A DNA stretch of 64,000 nt from Selaginella tamariscina. Lineage: Eukaryota; Streptophyta; Lycopodiopsida; Selaginellales; Selaginellaceae. The stretch lies in the NCBI GenBank assembly GCA_003024785.1, contig PUQB01000600.1, positions 1 to 64,000 of the forward strand. The letters are read 5' to 3'. Of the stretch, positions 11,401 through 23,430 are shown one piece after another (the first letter of the stretch is position 1; each line of letters opens with the position of its first letter). The position numbers and the translations under genes are program-made. The notes beneath the pieces are model-generated. The model saw only the letters and a program-made list of their open reading frames with translations. It was not told the DNA's origin and did not search any database.

Positions 11401-13860
11401 TTTAACTCACTGTCTCAGAAGGAGTCTGCTTTTGATTGGCTGTTTTCTAGTGTGTGTGTGTGTGTGTGACCGTTAAGTTGTCTCATTCATGTGCTTATAT
11501 ATACACAATGTCATATGTATAACGTTTGTATTTATATAAATGTATTCTCTTATGATTTGTTATGTATATACATATCTATCTCCTCTCCTCTCCCTCTCTC
11601 TCTTATACACAGACACAATTTATATGGTAACAAGGAATGTATTGTGTTACTTGTGTTTATAATTAATTATTTAATACATAACATTAAAAAGTATATGTTT
11701 TCATCTTATTTTATATGATAAATAAAAATAAATAACTTATTCTTTAATGGACACAGTTCACAAAAGAATACAAAATGTGTCCAATTTGTTTTTAGCCTTT
11801 GTTACTGTGTTCACATTCACGAGCATGTGACAAATGGCATGTCTGGGGGATGAATCCCACTTTGGCCTCTTTTAAGTTTCACATCCTTTTTTCCTCGCAT
11901 TTCAGCTGCCAATCTATAATATAAAATCTTATTTTTTTAATTTGTATAAATATTGTTATTATTCTTTTATTTTATAATATATTTAATATATATTCAAATA
12001 ACTCTATAAGATATAAACATACACCTGCATGTGTGTGTATACAGTCGTGTAAATATGTGTACACTCGAAACATAGATATGTTGTCTGAAGAGAATTGGAC
12101 TTTGTGTGTGTAGGAGAAGTTTTGGGCTTGAGCAAAGGTAACAATAATATAATATAATATATACCTACCGTTCATACAGATGATGTCTATACAAATTGAA
12201 CCACATTCATATGTGTATGCTATACATACACATCCTTAAACACATACTACTAAGAAGCATATATAGAATGTGCCTATGTCTTTTTAACTTCATGTAGCAA
12301 CACGTGTGCATCATGTGTACATGATAATATAATCATATGTACAAAGGTAAAAACCGATGTACATACGAAGAGAGGTTAGGTTTAGTAATTGGTGGTGCTT
12401 GGCTTTTATTGCTAAAACAGAAGTTCATACTAAGTGTGTGAATAATACCAAAATCAGTAAAAACATTTATGTGTACTCTATAAGGCACACACTTTGTTAT
12501 CAGTGATTAATGTTTAATGATTATAATAGTAATTTTATGTCCAAGGTGTAGTTTGGTTAACAAACTCTTATAGGTTTGTGTGTTCTTCTTTTTTGTTGTA
12601 AAGGGATTTGTTGAGTGAGAATTATTTTTTGGTTGATAAGGTGTTAGAATGATGTTTTAACTCTATTACTATGTATGATGAATACATAGCATGAACATGT
12701 CTAAGTCTTTTGAGTTCATTACTCGGGTTATCATCTTCTAAGCCTTCGAATATGAGATTTTTTGAGTCAGACTTTCAAGGTTATTTTAAAAAGATTTAAT
12801 GTTAATTACATATGGTAATGATGTAGAATGGTTAATTGGAAATCATATGTAAAACTCTAACATCACAAGTGGACGAACATGCATGTTTAGTTGGCAAAGC
12901 AACATATATAATAAGAGATATATTAGAGGTAAATTTAATAGGATATGCTTAAAGATTACATCCTTGAAAATCGATAATTTAAGAATGGCTTATTATATGC
13001 ACAACTTCTAAGTATTTGATTTCTTAAATAATTTATGTACCTTATGTACAATAATTATATAAGATCAAGTACCTAATTTCTTGAAAATCCAAATACTATC
13101 TTATATATTATAAAGTGGGAAACAATGTGTACAATTACTTAAAAACATTATTAGTTAAAATATTTTTAAAATGAATTGTTTTTTATTCAAAATATCATTT
13201 TTCACAAATTCCTTTAGATTATATTCTTTTATTATTAATAAAACTGATACACTTTAAATAAATATAATTTATTTATACGACTTAAATTGTTCTATATAGA
13301 ACAAAACAATTGTAAAAAACCAATTATTTAACAACTATATCATATCATATATAAATTGTATGAGATATAATAAGTATATATATTTATTTATTTTTATATT
13401 ATGTACTCTTTTAAAAAGAATTAATCATGTTACATAATGTGAATGTTCTACAGCATAAGATCAAATTAATAATGAATCAAATAAATAAAGTTTTTATTAG
13501 TTTTTTATATATTTAAAAATCAAGAATATTATATAACTTTGTGCATAACTTAATTTATATTTGAATCGATATATATATACACAAACACAATTATATATAG
13601 TATAATATGTATATATATGTACTCTCTCATACATGCATTTACACATTCGTGTGTGTGCATTTGTGTGCTTACCATTAAATAATTTGTTCATATTTTTATA
13701 ATTAACAACACAATAAATGTATGTTATTTTATAATGATTTTAAAATTGAAAAATAATTAAAAAATGACACACTTGAATTCAATTTTAACTAGTTCATTAC
13801 TTGTTTAAAATTATAAAATAAACATATGTACATATGCACACACATACAAAACTTACATAT
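11400..13860. other. AT-rich spacer without recognisable genes
   Basis: I see only short (TG)n and (CT)n runs (11450-11470, 11580-11605), TA-rich sequence and small chance reading frames. No homology to a known protein, RNA gene or element end was recognised. Confidence 0.4.
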
Positions 13861-13904
13861 AACTTTTGCAATATACTTCTTTTAAAATATGTATACTTCA
13901 AATG

Positions 13905-14690
13905 TCATATTTGAATGAGGTGTTTCTATGTATGTTTCTTTGTATGTCTCTTTTTCTTTATGTCTTCCTATGTCTTTATTACATATATTCTCTCTTTACT
14001 TCTTTCTTTATGTACATATCTTTTTACTTTATGCCTTTTTTTTTATTTTTATTTTTATATTCCTGTTTCTTTACGCCTCTCTTTTTTTTTTGTCTTTTTA
14101 TGTTCCTCTCTCTTTATCTTTCTCTCTCTCCCGATATCTTTTTTTACATCTTTTTTTTATCTCTCTATATTTATATATCTTTCTTTACATATTTCTCTAT
14201 CTCTTTTTATATCTCTACCTTTCTATGTCTTCTCATTATGTCTTTCTTTATATTTCATCTTTCTTTATCTCTTATAATCTTTCTTTATCTTACTCTCTTT
14301 ATATGTATTTCTTTTCCTTACATTTCTCTTATATGTATTTCTTTTTATATTTTCTATGTGCATCTCTTTTTTTATGTGTCTCTTTATTTCTTCTCTCCCA
14401 CATATTTTTTTATATGTTTATCTTTGTTTTTTTACATATCTTTATATGCCTCTCTCCTCCAATCTCTTCTCCTTATTTCTTTTTTTTTCTTTTTTATTTA
14501 TCTTTATACATTCCTCTTTCGTTATATGTCTTTCTATATCTCTTTATGTACCTTTATTTGTATCCATATTTTTTCACATTTCTTTCTTATTGTTTATCTT
14601 TATGTCTTTATATTTTTCTTTATTTCTCTTTATCTTTTACATCTTTCTCTTTATATATATTCTCTATGTGTGCCTCTCTCTCTTTATATA
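13905..14690 (+). repeat. Long polypyrimidine tract (TCTTT-rich)
   Basis: About 785 bp in which the plus strand is nearly all T and C, with scattered A and G spaced in short units such as TATGTCTCTTT and TATATCTCTTT. It reads as an old minisatellite-like expansion. It flows into (TA)n(TG)n at 14680-14710 and (AG)n at 14744. The long open frames across it give only Phe, Leu, Ser and Tyr runs and are not genes. Confidence 0.85.
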
Positions 14691-14764
14691 TATATATATG
14701 TGTGTGTGTGTCTTTGTCCCTTCCATATATATATATATAATATAAAGAGAGAGAGAAAAACATA

Positions 14765-16270
14765 CTTACCACCAAAGTAGTTAGTTTTAACAATCTTGTT
14801 GTGCAGGAAAAAGATGTAAATTAGTTAATGAATTTTAATTTTTTTACACTTTGAAACCACCATTAATATTTTTACATGTTATAAATTTGTTTCTTATATA
14901 CTTTATGAACTCATCACATTTATAATTAAAATATACATTTATAAAATAGGCTACATTTTTCATTAAATTAGGTTCTTATTGAAATGTTATTAGATATACA
15001 TTAAACATGTGTGATCAACCGTTAACTTTATTTGAAAAATTTTATTAACTTTTCGATAATCATATTCGTGTCTTTATTCTTGTTCACAAGATTTTTTAAA
15101 GTAAATTTCATATCCTCCCCAATGTGCATTGTAATAAATCTTTGTTAATTGATAAATAATCTGCAGCGCAATTGCACAATTAAATGATAAATAAAAAAAA
15201 TGTCCTCTTTTATAACAAAACATTAAATATAATGATGTAATTAGTTAGCTTATTTGAATTTTGTAATAGAAAGAAATTACAAAGAGCCTTACTAAGGTTT
15301 GAAATATATATATATTAAAGTATCTTAATAATATCTTTACCAAAATACTAAAATTTAAAATACTTAAATAATATCATGAATAAAAATAAGTATATACAAG
15401 TAATATGCACTTTTATCTTTTTAATTTATCTCAACATTTAACATCAATCTTATATAATAAATTTATTATGTGTATACGCTTATAAATGGCTATTTTTATG
15501 GTACATGACAATTTTAAACATAATTGTCATAAATTTTTAATTTTGAATAAAGAGATTACAAATGAATGTAAATAATGACTTACAATAAAAAAGTAAAGTA
15601 TTCTCAATAATCATAAAATAATCTGTTTTAACATTTTATATACATAGGAAAAAGTGATACACAAGATTTCTCAATTGAATTCATTAACCACCTCACTATT
15701 TTAAGTATGTCCCACATAAGCCCAATAACAAAAAAGACACCATCATTGTTCTTTTAAGAAATATGTACCCTCCTCCCAACATGCTTATGTAATAAACATG
15801 CTTATGTAATAGAACATACTTAAGAGTGAAAAGAACACTTTTATACGTACTCAAGTATAATATCATTACAAAGAAATTCATAATAAATAAAATGTTATTA
15901 TCAAGGATCGATTTAACACCGTTCAACTCCCACATCCTTTTCAATAAGACACAATTTTTAATTTAATTAACATTTTTAATAACCATTTTTAAATTTCAGA
16001 TACAATATTTAATACAGTCAATATCTACTTGCCAAAATCAATATTTACTCATAAACAATTCCATCTTACATTCTTAATATGCACAAATTAAAATTATCAT
16101 TGAAGACTCCTCTATTGAAAGACCATCAAAATTTTACTCTCAATAATGTATAAGAAAAAAACTTTATATATATAATAAAGTTTACTTATGGTCAAGCCCG
16201 GCATGTGTACTAATATAATATATTATTGTACTAATGATTATTTGACACTGATGTATATATATATATATTC
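14765..16270 (-). repeat. Interspersed AT-rich repeat, copy C (inverted)
   Basis: The reverse complement follows copy A from about 1802 to 4880: the GGCTTGACC block near 16190, the ATGTGGGAGTT block at about 15935, and the CCACCAAAGTAGTTAG block at 14768 against CATCAAAGCAATTGG in copy A. An 82-codon frame at 15696-15944 (minus) is the counterpart of the 70-codon frame at 2244 in copy A. On its right the repeat joins a LOG fragment in the same arrangement as copy B. Confidence 0.6.
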
Positions 16271-16353
16271 TTTCATTATACGCTACATATTATAGAAATG
16301 AGCAGCTCCTGTTCCATATGGGACTGTTCTTTCTCTCTCACACACACACATCA

Positions 16354-16387
<34 letters not shown>

Positions 16388-16404
16388 ACACACGCTCACA
16401 CACA

Positions 16405-16804
16405 CTTGGGAGTGCGATAAAGCTTCAGCCTCGTGTGCCATCTCCAGCTTCCTCTGATGCATATCAGAGACAACCTTCACATCCCCCACTGTCTTTCCTG
16501 AAATCTAAAAATCAATCTCTGTTTAACTCCTGAACCACGCACATGGAAAAATATAAATATATACACGTACCTCGTGTGGCATCAGAGCTTTCGGTATTAC
16601 CCTGTCAACACACACACACACATGTTCAGTGTACACAACCGGTATATATACATAAAACAAGGCGTACCCTGTAACACGACAACCTCCTTCATGCACCGCT
16701 TCTGCAATCAGTCCCATCCGTAAACCAGGTCTATCTTCATCCTCGCCTGCACTTTTTAAATAAGTACATCTCTCTCTCTCTCTCTCTCTATATATTATAT
16801 ATAT

Positions 16805-16842
<38 letters not shown>

Positions 16843-17142
16843 ACATGTGTATATGTGTACGATGAACACACCCACTTAACAGGCTGTATAAATTAATGCA
16901 GACAAAAGAATGAGAGACACAACACAAAAATAAATAGCTTGCAAGTATATTGAACCAACACTTTACATAGCCAGTGGGAATTAGAAAACGATATCGAGTG
17001 AAGAAATGCAAACTCTTTTGTATACTCACACACATTACCAATTTACGCCCAGCAGTTTGACCATAGCTCGTCTTCTTGCCGCTACTGCTACCGCAGAAGA
17101 CGCAAATTTTGAAACATTCACACAGGATTCATCCATCTCCAT
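16405..17142 (-). pseudogene. LOG-like cytokinin-activating enzyme, broken 5' fragment (copy C)
   Basis: The best-kept of the three LOG pieces. Exon 1 (17039-17142) holds a start codon and ICVFCGSSSGKKTSYGQTAG, ending at GTAATG; the start codon is out of frame with it. A second exon (about 16665-16755) holds IDLVYG and GLIAEAVHEGGCRV but lacks about 20 bp around the GGG. The third (16574-16605) gives RVIPKALMPHE ending at GTACGTG, and the fourth (16405-16507) gives [17 protein letters not shown] then EMAHEAEA. The PGGxGTxxE exon is absent. Its second intron contains a self-complementary (TC)n-TATA-(GA)n run. A 33-bp block spanning the start (17140-17172) is duplicated at 17217-17249. Confidence 0.9.
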
Positions 17143-17249
17143 CTTAGATCTTACTGCGAAGCGCCATATAGACTAGGTCATCTTGTTCATAGTCCGTTTC
17201 CTAAATCACACTAAACCATCTTAGATCTTACTGCGAAGCGCCATATAGA

Positions 17250-20200
17250 GTCTACACTAAACCATACACATTTCCCACTTACCTTCAAAGTTAAAATTTT
17301 AATTATTCCCGAATATAATAAAATTAATAAATATTATAAATACAGAAATTTTTTATAATACAAAATGGCGTTAATTGAAATTTCCTTTTTATTTTAATAA
17401 TTATTTACAATTTTGTATGAAGTTTAAGTGGACACCACACAATACTTGTCATGTCAATTAAATTTCGTGCGGTCAAAACAGCTCATATCTTTATTTTAAA
17501 TTAGATGTTTTCTAAATAAATATTATTAATAAAAACATTATATTGCAATATGGACTATGGAGTAATTTTTAAATTTTTTTTTAATAATTATTTACAATTT
17601 TGCATGCGGTTTAAATTAATATGTAAATTTAAAAATTCCACAAATGTTTTAACGTAAAGGTTACATTACTATGTTTGACATACGTATATGAACGTGTAAG
17701 TAAGTGTGTGGTCGATATATTAAACTTAATTATGATTAAGAAATACTGTTATGTATTTTTGCTATAATATCTTTTACTAATTTAAGATTATATTAATATA
17801 CATCTATGTTTCAATTTATCACCTATTTATATTATAATTACTTTTATTGTTATTTTGTTATATAACAATTTTATTATAATTGACCCATTTATGATGTATA
17901 TGTAATATTACCTTTTGATAATTTGATCGAGTTTAATAATTAATAGGTTTAATATAGCTTAATATGATGCATGTTTCTACAATATATGTATATATGCATA
18001 TAAATAATGTATGCAAATTTATTTATATAACTTATAAGCTATATATTATAACTGGGTTTTATTACATTATATTAATATACCATACCTATATGACATTCTA
18101 AAATATAATGGGCAGATCACCTGTTTATTTTAGTACTTTTTATTATTATTTTGTTAATCAGTCCCTTTAAATTTTTTATTCCAAACCAAATTTTATATAT
18201 ATTAGTATAACTTATGAAATTTTAATATTATAGGTGACGCCAGCGTATTATATTATATCTATGATGTATATGTAATATGACCTTTTGATATTTAATAGAT
18301 TTTAATGGTTTAGTATAGCTAAATATGATGTATGTTTCTACATGTATCTGTTATGAATAAGTATATATTGTCATTTCTATTCGATAAAGTACCACACGCA
18401 CACATGCATGTGTATGTGCTACATTTCGTGTATAACATGTTAGCTATATATATTATAACTGAGTTTTATTACATTATATTAATATACTAATTCAGGTGTG
18501 TTGTAAGCTGTGTAATATGTAACTTATATAATTAATATAATATAATTATGTGAAAATGTATGTGTAAATATATATAGAGTATACATTGTGTATATAATGT
18601 GAAATACATGGAACACAATTAAAAAACAAAAAAAAAAAACATTAAGTTTAATCATAATGTTAAATTAATGTTAATACTTCTCATTATGTTTATTTACTTG
18701 GTATAAATTTTAATTCTTATACATATATATGGATGGCTGCTAAATATTAACTATTTACTCATGTTTATAATAATTAAAAACAGAATCATTTAACATAAAA
18801 CTCAAGAATTTTATTTATTATTGTTGCACAGCTTCCTGGAGCCAAGGTGTTGTAAATATTATTGATATGAATTTGAATATTTCCTTATACGCGTTTAATT
18901 TTTTAAATTATTCTAAGATATTTGAGTTTTGATAATAATAAAGTTATTAATAGCTAATAAATGCACATTTATAATCTGTTAATAGATATTAGTTAAATTT
19001 GAGATCGTTAATAACTCAACTTTAATTTAACTAACTTATTTAATTGTTATATTTTATTATAGCCTCTCTTTTATATGTAAATATACAGATAAGAGACATA
19101 TATGTGTGGGTATGTATGCTTGTGTGTTCTGTGTGCAGCATAAAGAGCATCTATGTCCTGCTTCTGATTCGAGTTTTATATGTTAAGTATACACATAAAT
19201 GCTTAGATACATACATACATGCGTGTGTATATATGCGTGTGTGTTCTGTGTATGTGTGTGTAAGTCACTCTTTGACATATATATATATACGAATCATGGT
19301 AATGTTCTAAACTGAAGCTCAACTAATCTAAGAGGATTATCTAATTATTAAGTTACCTTTAACATATGTTATTAAAACTTTGATGCATGTGTATATATAT
19401 ATTATATATATATATATATGTATATATATAAATTATGGCTGATGAAACACCATAAGGTGGTTTACCTCAAGGTGGACACGTCAATATGGACACGAAAAAC
19501 ATGAAGGTAAACGTCTTGAACATGTTTAAGAGTGTAGCGATTTAATTATCATTATGATTAAAAAATTAGCTACAGTATATAATTTATAATTATACAATAT
19601 AGAATAATCTAAAATGTTTCGTATATAAAATATACTTTTATCGGTAAGTTAAACTCGTTAACATTTATTAATTTATTTCAAATGACATTTTAAAATATAA
19701 TGGGCAGATCACCTGTTTAATATTATAGTTATTTTTTATTGGTCATTTCCTTCGAAAATATTATTCCATAATTTTTAATAATTCAAAATTATAAGTTTTG
19801 ATAATTTAATAGCTAAATATGATGTATGGTATCTGTATATATGAATAAATATAGAATATCATTTCTGTTCGATAAAATACAACACTCACGCACATGCATG
19901 TGTATGTGCTACATTTCATATAAATAATCATGTACATTTATTTATATAACATGCTAGTTATATAGATTATAACTGGGTATTATGTTGATAACTCCAACTT
20001 CAATGAATTGTACATTGCAGAAGATAAAAGCTTATACATGTCTTGTGTGCGTGCGTGCGTGCGTGCGTGCAATACTCACTACGCATATGTGTTGTAACAA
20101 ACAACCTACGGTCTTATTAATTTATATATTACCTTTTACTTAATGTGAATATTATAAAAGAAAGGGAGTGTCATTTTCGACAAGCGTGCACATTTGTTTT

Positions 20201-20690
20201 TCTTCCTCTTAATTTTTTATATTTGCATATATAAAACAAGCTTCAAATAAAACACCTGGTGTCTACAACACACACACACACATATATATATCCAGATACA
20301 CACAGATTTATTATAAGTCTAAATTAAAAAATAATAATCTGTTACATCTAGTGGCTATCTGCAGTATCAGACACTTGGTATCCATGAGATGACTGTCACA
20401 TGAATGAACGGTTGACATGTATTACAGGAGATGTGTACATATCATGCACAGTGCGAGCGTTCTTTATATAGTACAAAATGTTTACTGTTGCATTATACGA
20501 AAAAGCATCTGATAATATTCTTATTTCAAAAAAGCTGTCATCTCTTAATCAATTTATTTATATTAAAATAAATAAACATAAAACCCTTTTTTCAAAAATG
20601 TGTTTTAGAATATAAAATATTTAGTTAATTAATTTATATTAAAATTCTTTTTTTTTTTGTAAAACCTTTACTGTTTCCATTATAGCAAGT
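17250..20690. repeat. AT-rich stretch with three diverged copies of a 240-400 bp unit
   Basis: No gene seen. Diverged units lie at about 17890-18090, 18255-18490 and 19790-19985. They share ATATGATGTATGTTTCTAC, the TTTCTRTTCGATAAARTAC block and ATGCATGTGTATGTGCTACATT, ending TATAACTGGGTNTTAT. The 36-bp block with ATAATGGGCAGATCACCTGT occurs at 18100 and again at 19690. A (TGCG)n run lies at 20045-20070. The family is not recognised. Confidence 0.55.
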
Positions 20691-20736
20691 GTATGTACAA
20701 GCACAAAACACCAAATCCTGTTATAATCTCGGATCT

Positions 20737-21081
20737 CTATAAGGACTGGATCATTTCTTTCACACTAGATCGCATCCACATAAGAGCAAACACAATCAAC
20801 ACAAACCCAACAAGGGCCATGACAGAATCCGTCATCGTTATATGTGGGAGCTTCCATCTGATCCCAGACTCGTAAGATCCATAAAACTGCACAAAGATTA
20901 AGATAACTGCAGGAATTAGAATAAGGGCTTCAGGAGCAGCCAGCCCTTTTGCCCTTTGTACTGCCTCCTCCACTGCAGGCTCACTGCTCATAAACCACGG
21001 TGCCATCACCATGAAGAGTACAAGTCCCAAGATTATCAGTGGGAATGTAGGCGATGGCGACGCTGTTGTCGAAGGATTCAT
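20737..21081 (-). CDS. Small multi-pass membrane protein, plant type, function unknown
   Basis: Single exon, 114 residues, starting MNPSTTASPSP. Three hydrophobic segments at about residues 13-30 (PLIILGLVLFMVMAPWFM), 50-66 (ALILIPAVILIFVQFY) and 84-103 (SVMALVGFVLIVFALMWM) suggest a three-pass membrane protein. Between them lie an acidic loop (SSEPAVEEAVQRAK) and a loop with SGIRWKLPHI. Base composition is clearly richer in G and C than the flanks, which supports real coding. It resembles short uncharacterised plant membrane proteins, but I cannot name a family. Its neighbour RHD3 is on the same strand, about 2.3 kb away. Confidence 0.75.
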   Translation of the reverse strand: MNPSTTASPSPTFPLIILGLVLFMVMAPWFMSSEPAVEEAVQRAKGLAAPEALILIPAVILIFVQFYGSYESGIRWKLPHITMTDSVMALVGFVLIVFALMWMRSSVKEMIQSL

Positions 21082-21741
21082 GACTGCAGTTTTTGAAATT
21101 CGAAATTTGAAACTAGGTATTCTAGTATTATAGATCTCTCTATAAAGACAGTCTTGAGAAGATTAAAGCTTTGAATATATGGCAGATCTAGAATTCAAAT
21201 GAATGTCTATATACTGCAATATATAATGAGATTTTCTGCCTTGTATATATAGCTATAGCTATTATAATACCTGATTCCTGTGTGGGATTTTAATGGATTT
21301 TGCGGGATTCCCAGGAAATATACCTTGCAGAAGCAGGGGAGATTGTTTGAGAGCTCCGTACAAGCTAGACTGTGTGTAGGTGGACACAGTTTATATTTTA
21401 TATAAGAAATGGCCACGAGATTTGGACCGTCGGATGATATCATATGTTGTTTTACCGTGACACGTGGTGTCATGCTACCGACCAGCTAAGTCAATAATAG
21501 TCAATCACATACTTTCAGGAATTGAATTTTTTAAATGTTGTATATAAAAAATGCTTATAGGAATATATACACATGGCATGTACATGATATGCCCACGCAC
21601 ATAACATTTCTTTTATATGTACATATTAGATTCGGCCACTAGTTCCAACTTTCATGGCAGCTTCACTTTAATATATAATGGTATAAAAATATGTGTTGTA
21701 TGTGTGTGCGTGCGTATATGTATATAAATAACCAAGTTATG
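21082..21741. other. Upstream region of the small membrane-protein gene
   Basis: 5' flank of the minus-strand gene starting at 21081. A moderately GC-richer block at 21250-21480 may be leader or promoter. I see no further coding exon and no clear TATA box in the right place. Confidence 0.35.
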
Positions 21742-21975
21742 AATATCTACTCGTATTAAGTTAAATTCAAATGTAATTCATATACCTACGTGTATTGAGT
21801 TAAATTCAAATGTAATTCATTGTATTGAGTTAAATTCGAATGTAATTCATATAACTATGCGTATTGAGTTAAATTCAAATGTAATTCATATAACTATGCG
21901 TATGGAGTTAAATTCAAATGTAATTCATATAACTATGCATATTGAGTTAAATTCAAATGTAATTCATATAACTAT
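21742..21975 (+). repeat. Minisatellite, 39-bp unit, about six copies
   Basis: Unit ATAACTATGCGTATTGAG followed by TTAAATTCAAATGTAATTCAT, repeated head to tail with few changes. The third copy is short, lacking the first ten bases. Single substitutions mark the copies (TATGGAG, TTAAATTCGAAT). Confidence 0.9.
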
Positions 21976-22774
21976 ATAAACAGTTGTTCTCACCAAATGG
22001 TTATTATTTTAATTATGATACATAGTGTTTTTTTTATTTTAATAAGTCTGGTATATATATATATATACATAGTCTTTCGTTATTTATTATTACTTAATCT
22101 TCTAAAGTTACTTTATTTTCATGATTTATAGCATAAAGGTAGCGTATATATATACTTACACACAAGCCTATATACACAAATCATACACACATACAGAAGA
22201 GAGAGTGTATACACACAAAGCATATTGACACACGCAACACAAAAGTGTGTACAATAGTGCACAAAGCATATATATATATATATATTACACAAACCAATGA
22301 AGGGCACGTGTATACACACGTAGCAGTAGTACTATACAAATAAGCTAGTTTTGTTTTGAATTAAGACTTCCATGTGTTAATAGTGCTAGATCTGAATATA
22401 GTTTTAATATGAAATAAACATAAATAAAATAAGAAAGACCAACTATTAGTTAATATAATAAAAACTTATAAGTTATAATAAATTATAGTTACTCACCATC
22501 AAATTTGAGTAGATCCTTTCTCCCCGTGCAGGTGTTTGTAAGTTTAAATGTAAAAATATTGTGTAACCAAAAAAAAGGTTTAAGTAAAGACATTTTACTC
22601 TCAATTTAATAAAATTATTAATAATTAAGTCACAAATATAATTAATCAAATAATTAAAATATAATTACTTAATTCTGCAAATCTTTACCCATTATGCAAA
22701 TAATAGTATTGTAAATGTAGGGACTAACACTTACATATTTTGTAACTTTACAGTATCATCACTATGTGATATGG

Positions 22775-22853
<79 letters not shown>

Positions 22854-23100
22854 TAATATAAATGTTATAGGTAGAAACTAACATATTAATACATTAGAAA
22901 CAACTACTATTAATGAATACCCGAGTAGTATCTTAAACACTTATAAATAACCTCAAATTAGAGAACCAAAATTTACATCATCAAAGATTCATACCTAGCT
23001 ATGTAGTTGCATAGATTAATCCACACACCTTGCAATTGCCGAATTTGTATGTAGTACCTGCATTTCAATCATATTATATACATGTCTATATATCACAGAC

Positions 23101-23146
<46 letters not shown>

Positions 23147-23430
23147 ACGTTATGAAAAAGCCTCACATGCTACTAGTTCGAATACAGTATACAAATTAAC
23201 ACATATACATGCAGGTACGTACATACAATGAGAGAGAAACTTCAACTACATACAATCCGTAATAAAATGCACAACATGAATAGCTATTGATATTTACAAA
23301 AATAAAAGACTCAGAATAGTTTTATCATTATATGGACAGTGCACGAAAAGACATATCACATCGTGTGTGTATGTGTGCTTCAGTTATAACCAAAAATCAC
23401 ACACACACGCACACATACCAATTTACTTCA
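21976..23430. other. Intergenic, microsatellite-rich
   Basis: 3' flank of RHD3. It includes a (TC)n run of about 30 units followed by (TA)n at 22772-22852, and (CT)n(CA)n at 23100-23147. No gene recognised. Confidence 0.5.

Noticed and set aside
13866-14780. Long open frames (up to 304 codons) in three phases
   Set aside because: They come from the polypyrimidine tract; all three phases are open because T/C-rich DNA lacks stops, and the products are Phe/Leu/Ser/Tyr runs without any domain.
21742-21975. CRISPR-like array
   Set aside because: Copies are contiguous with no unique spacers, and the genome is a plant; it is a minisatellite.
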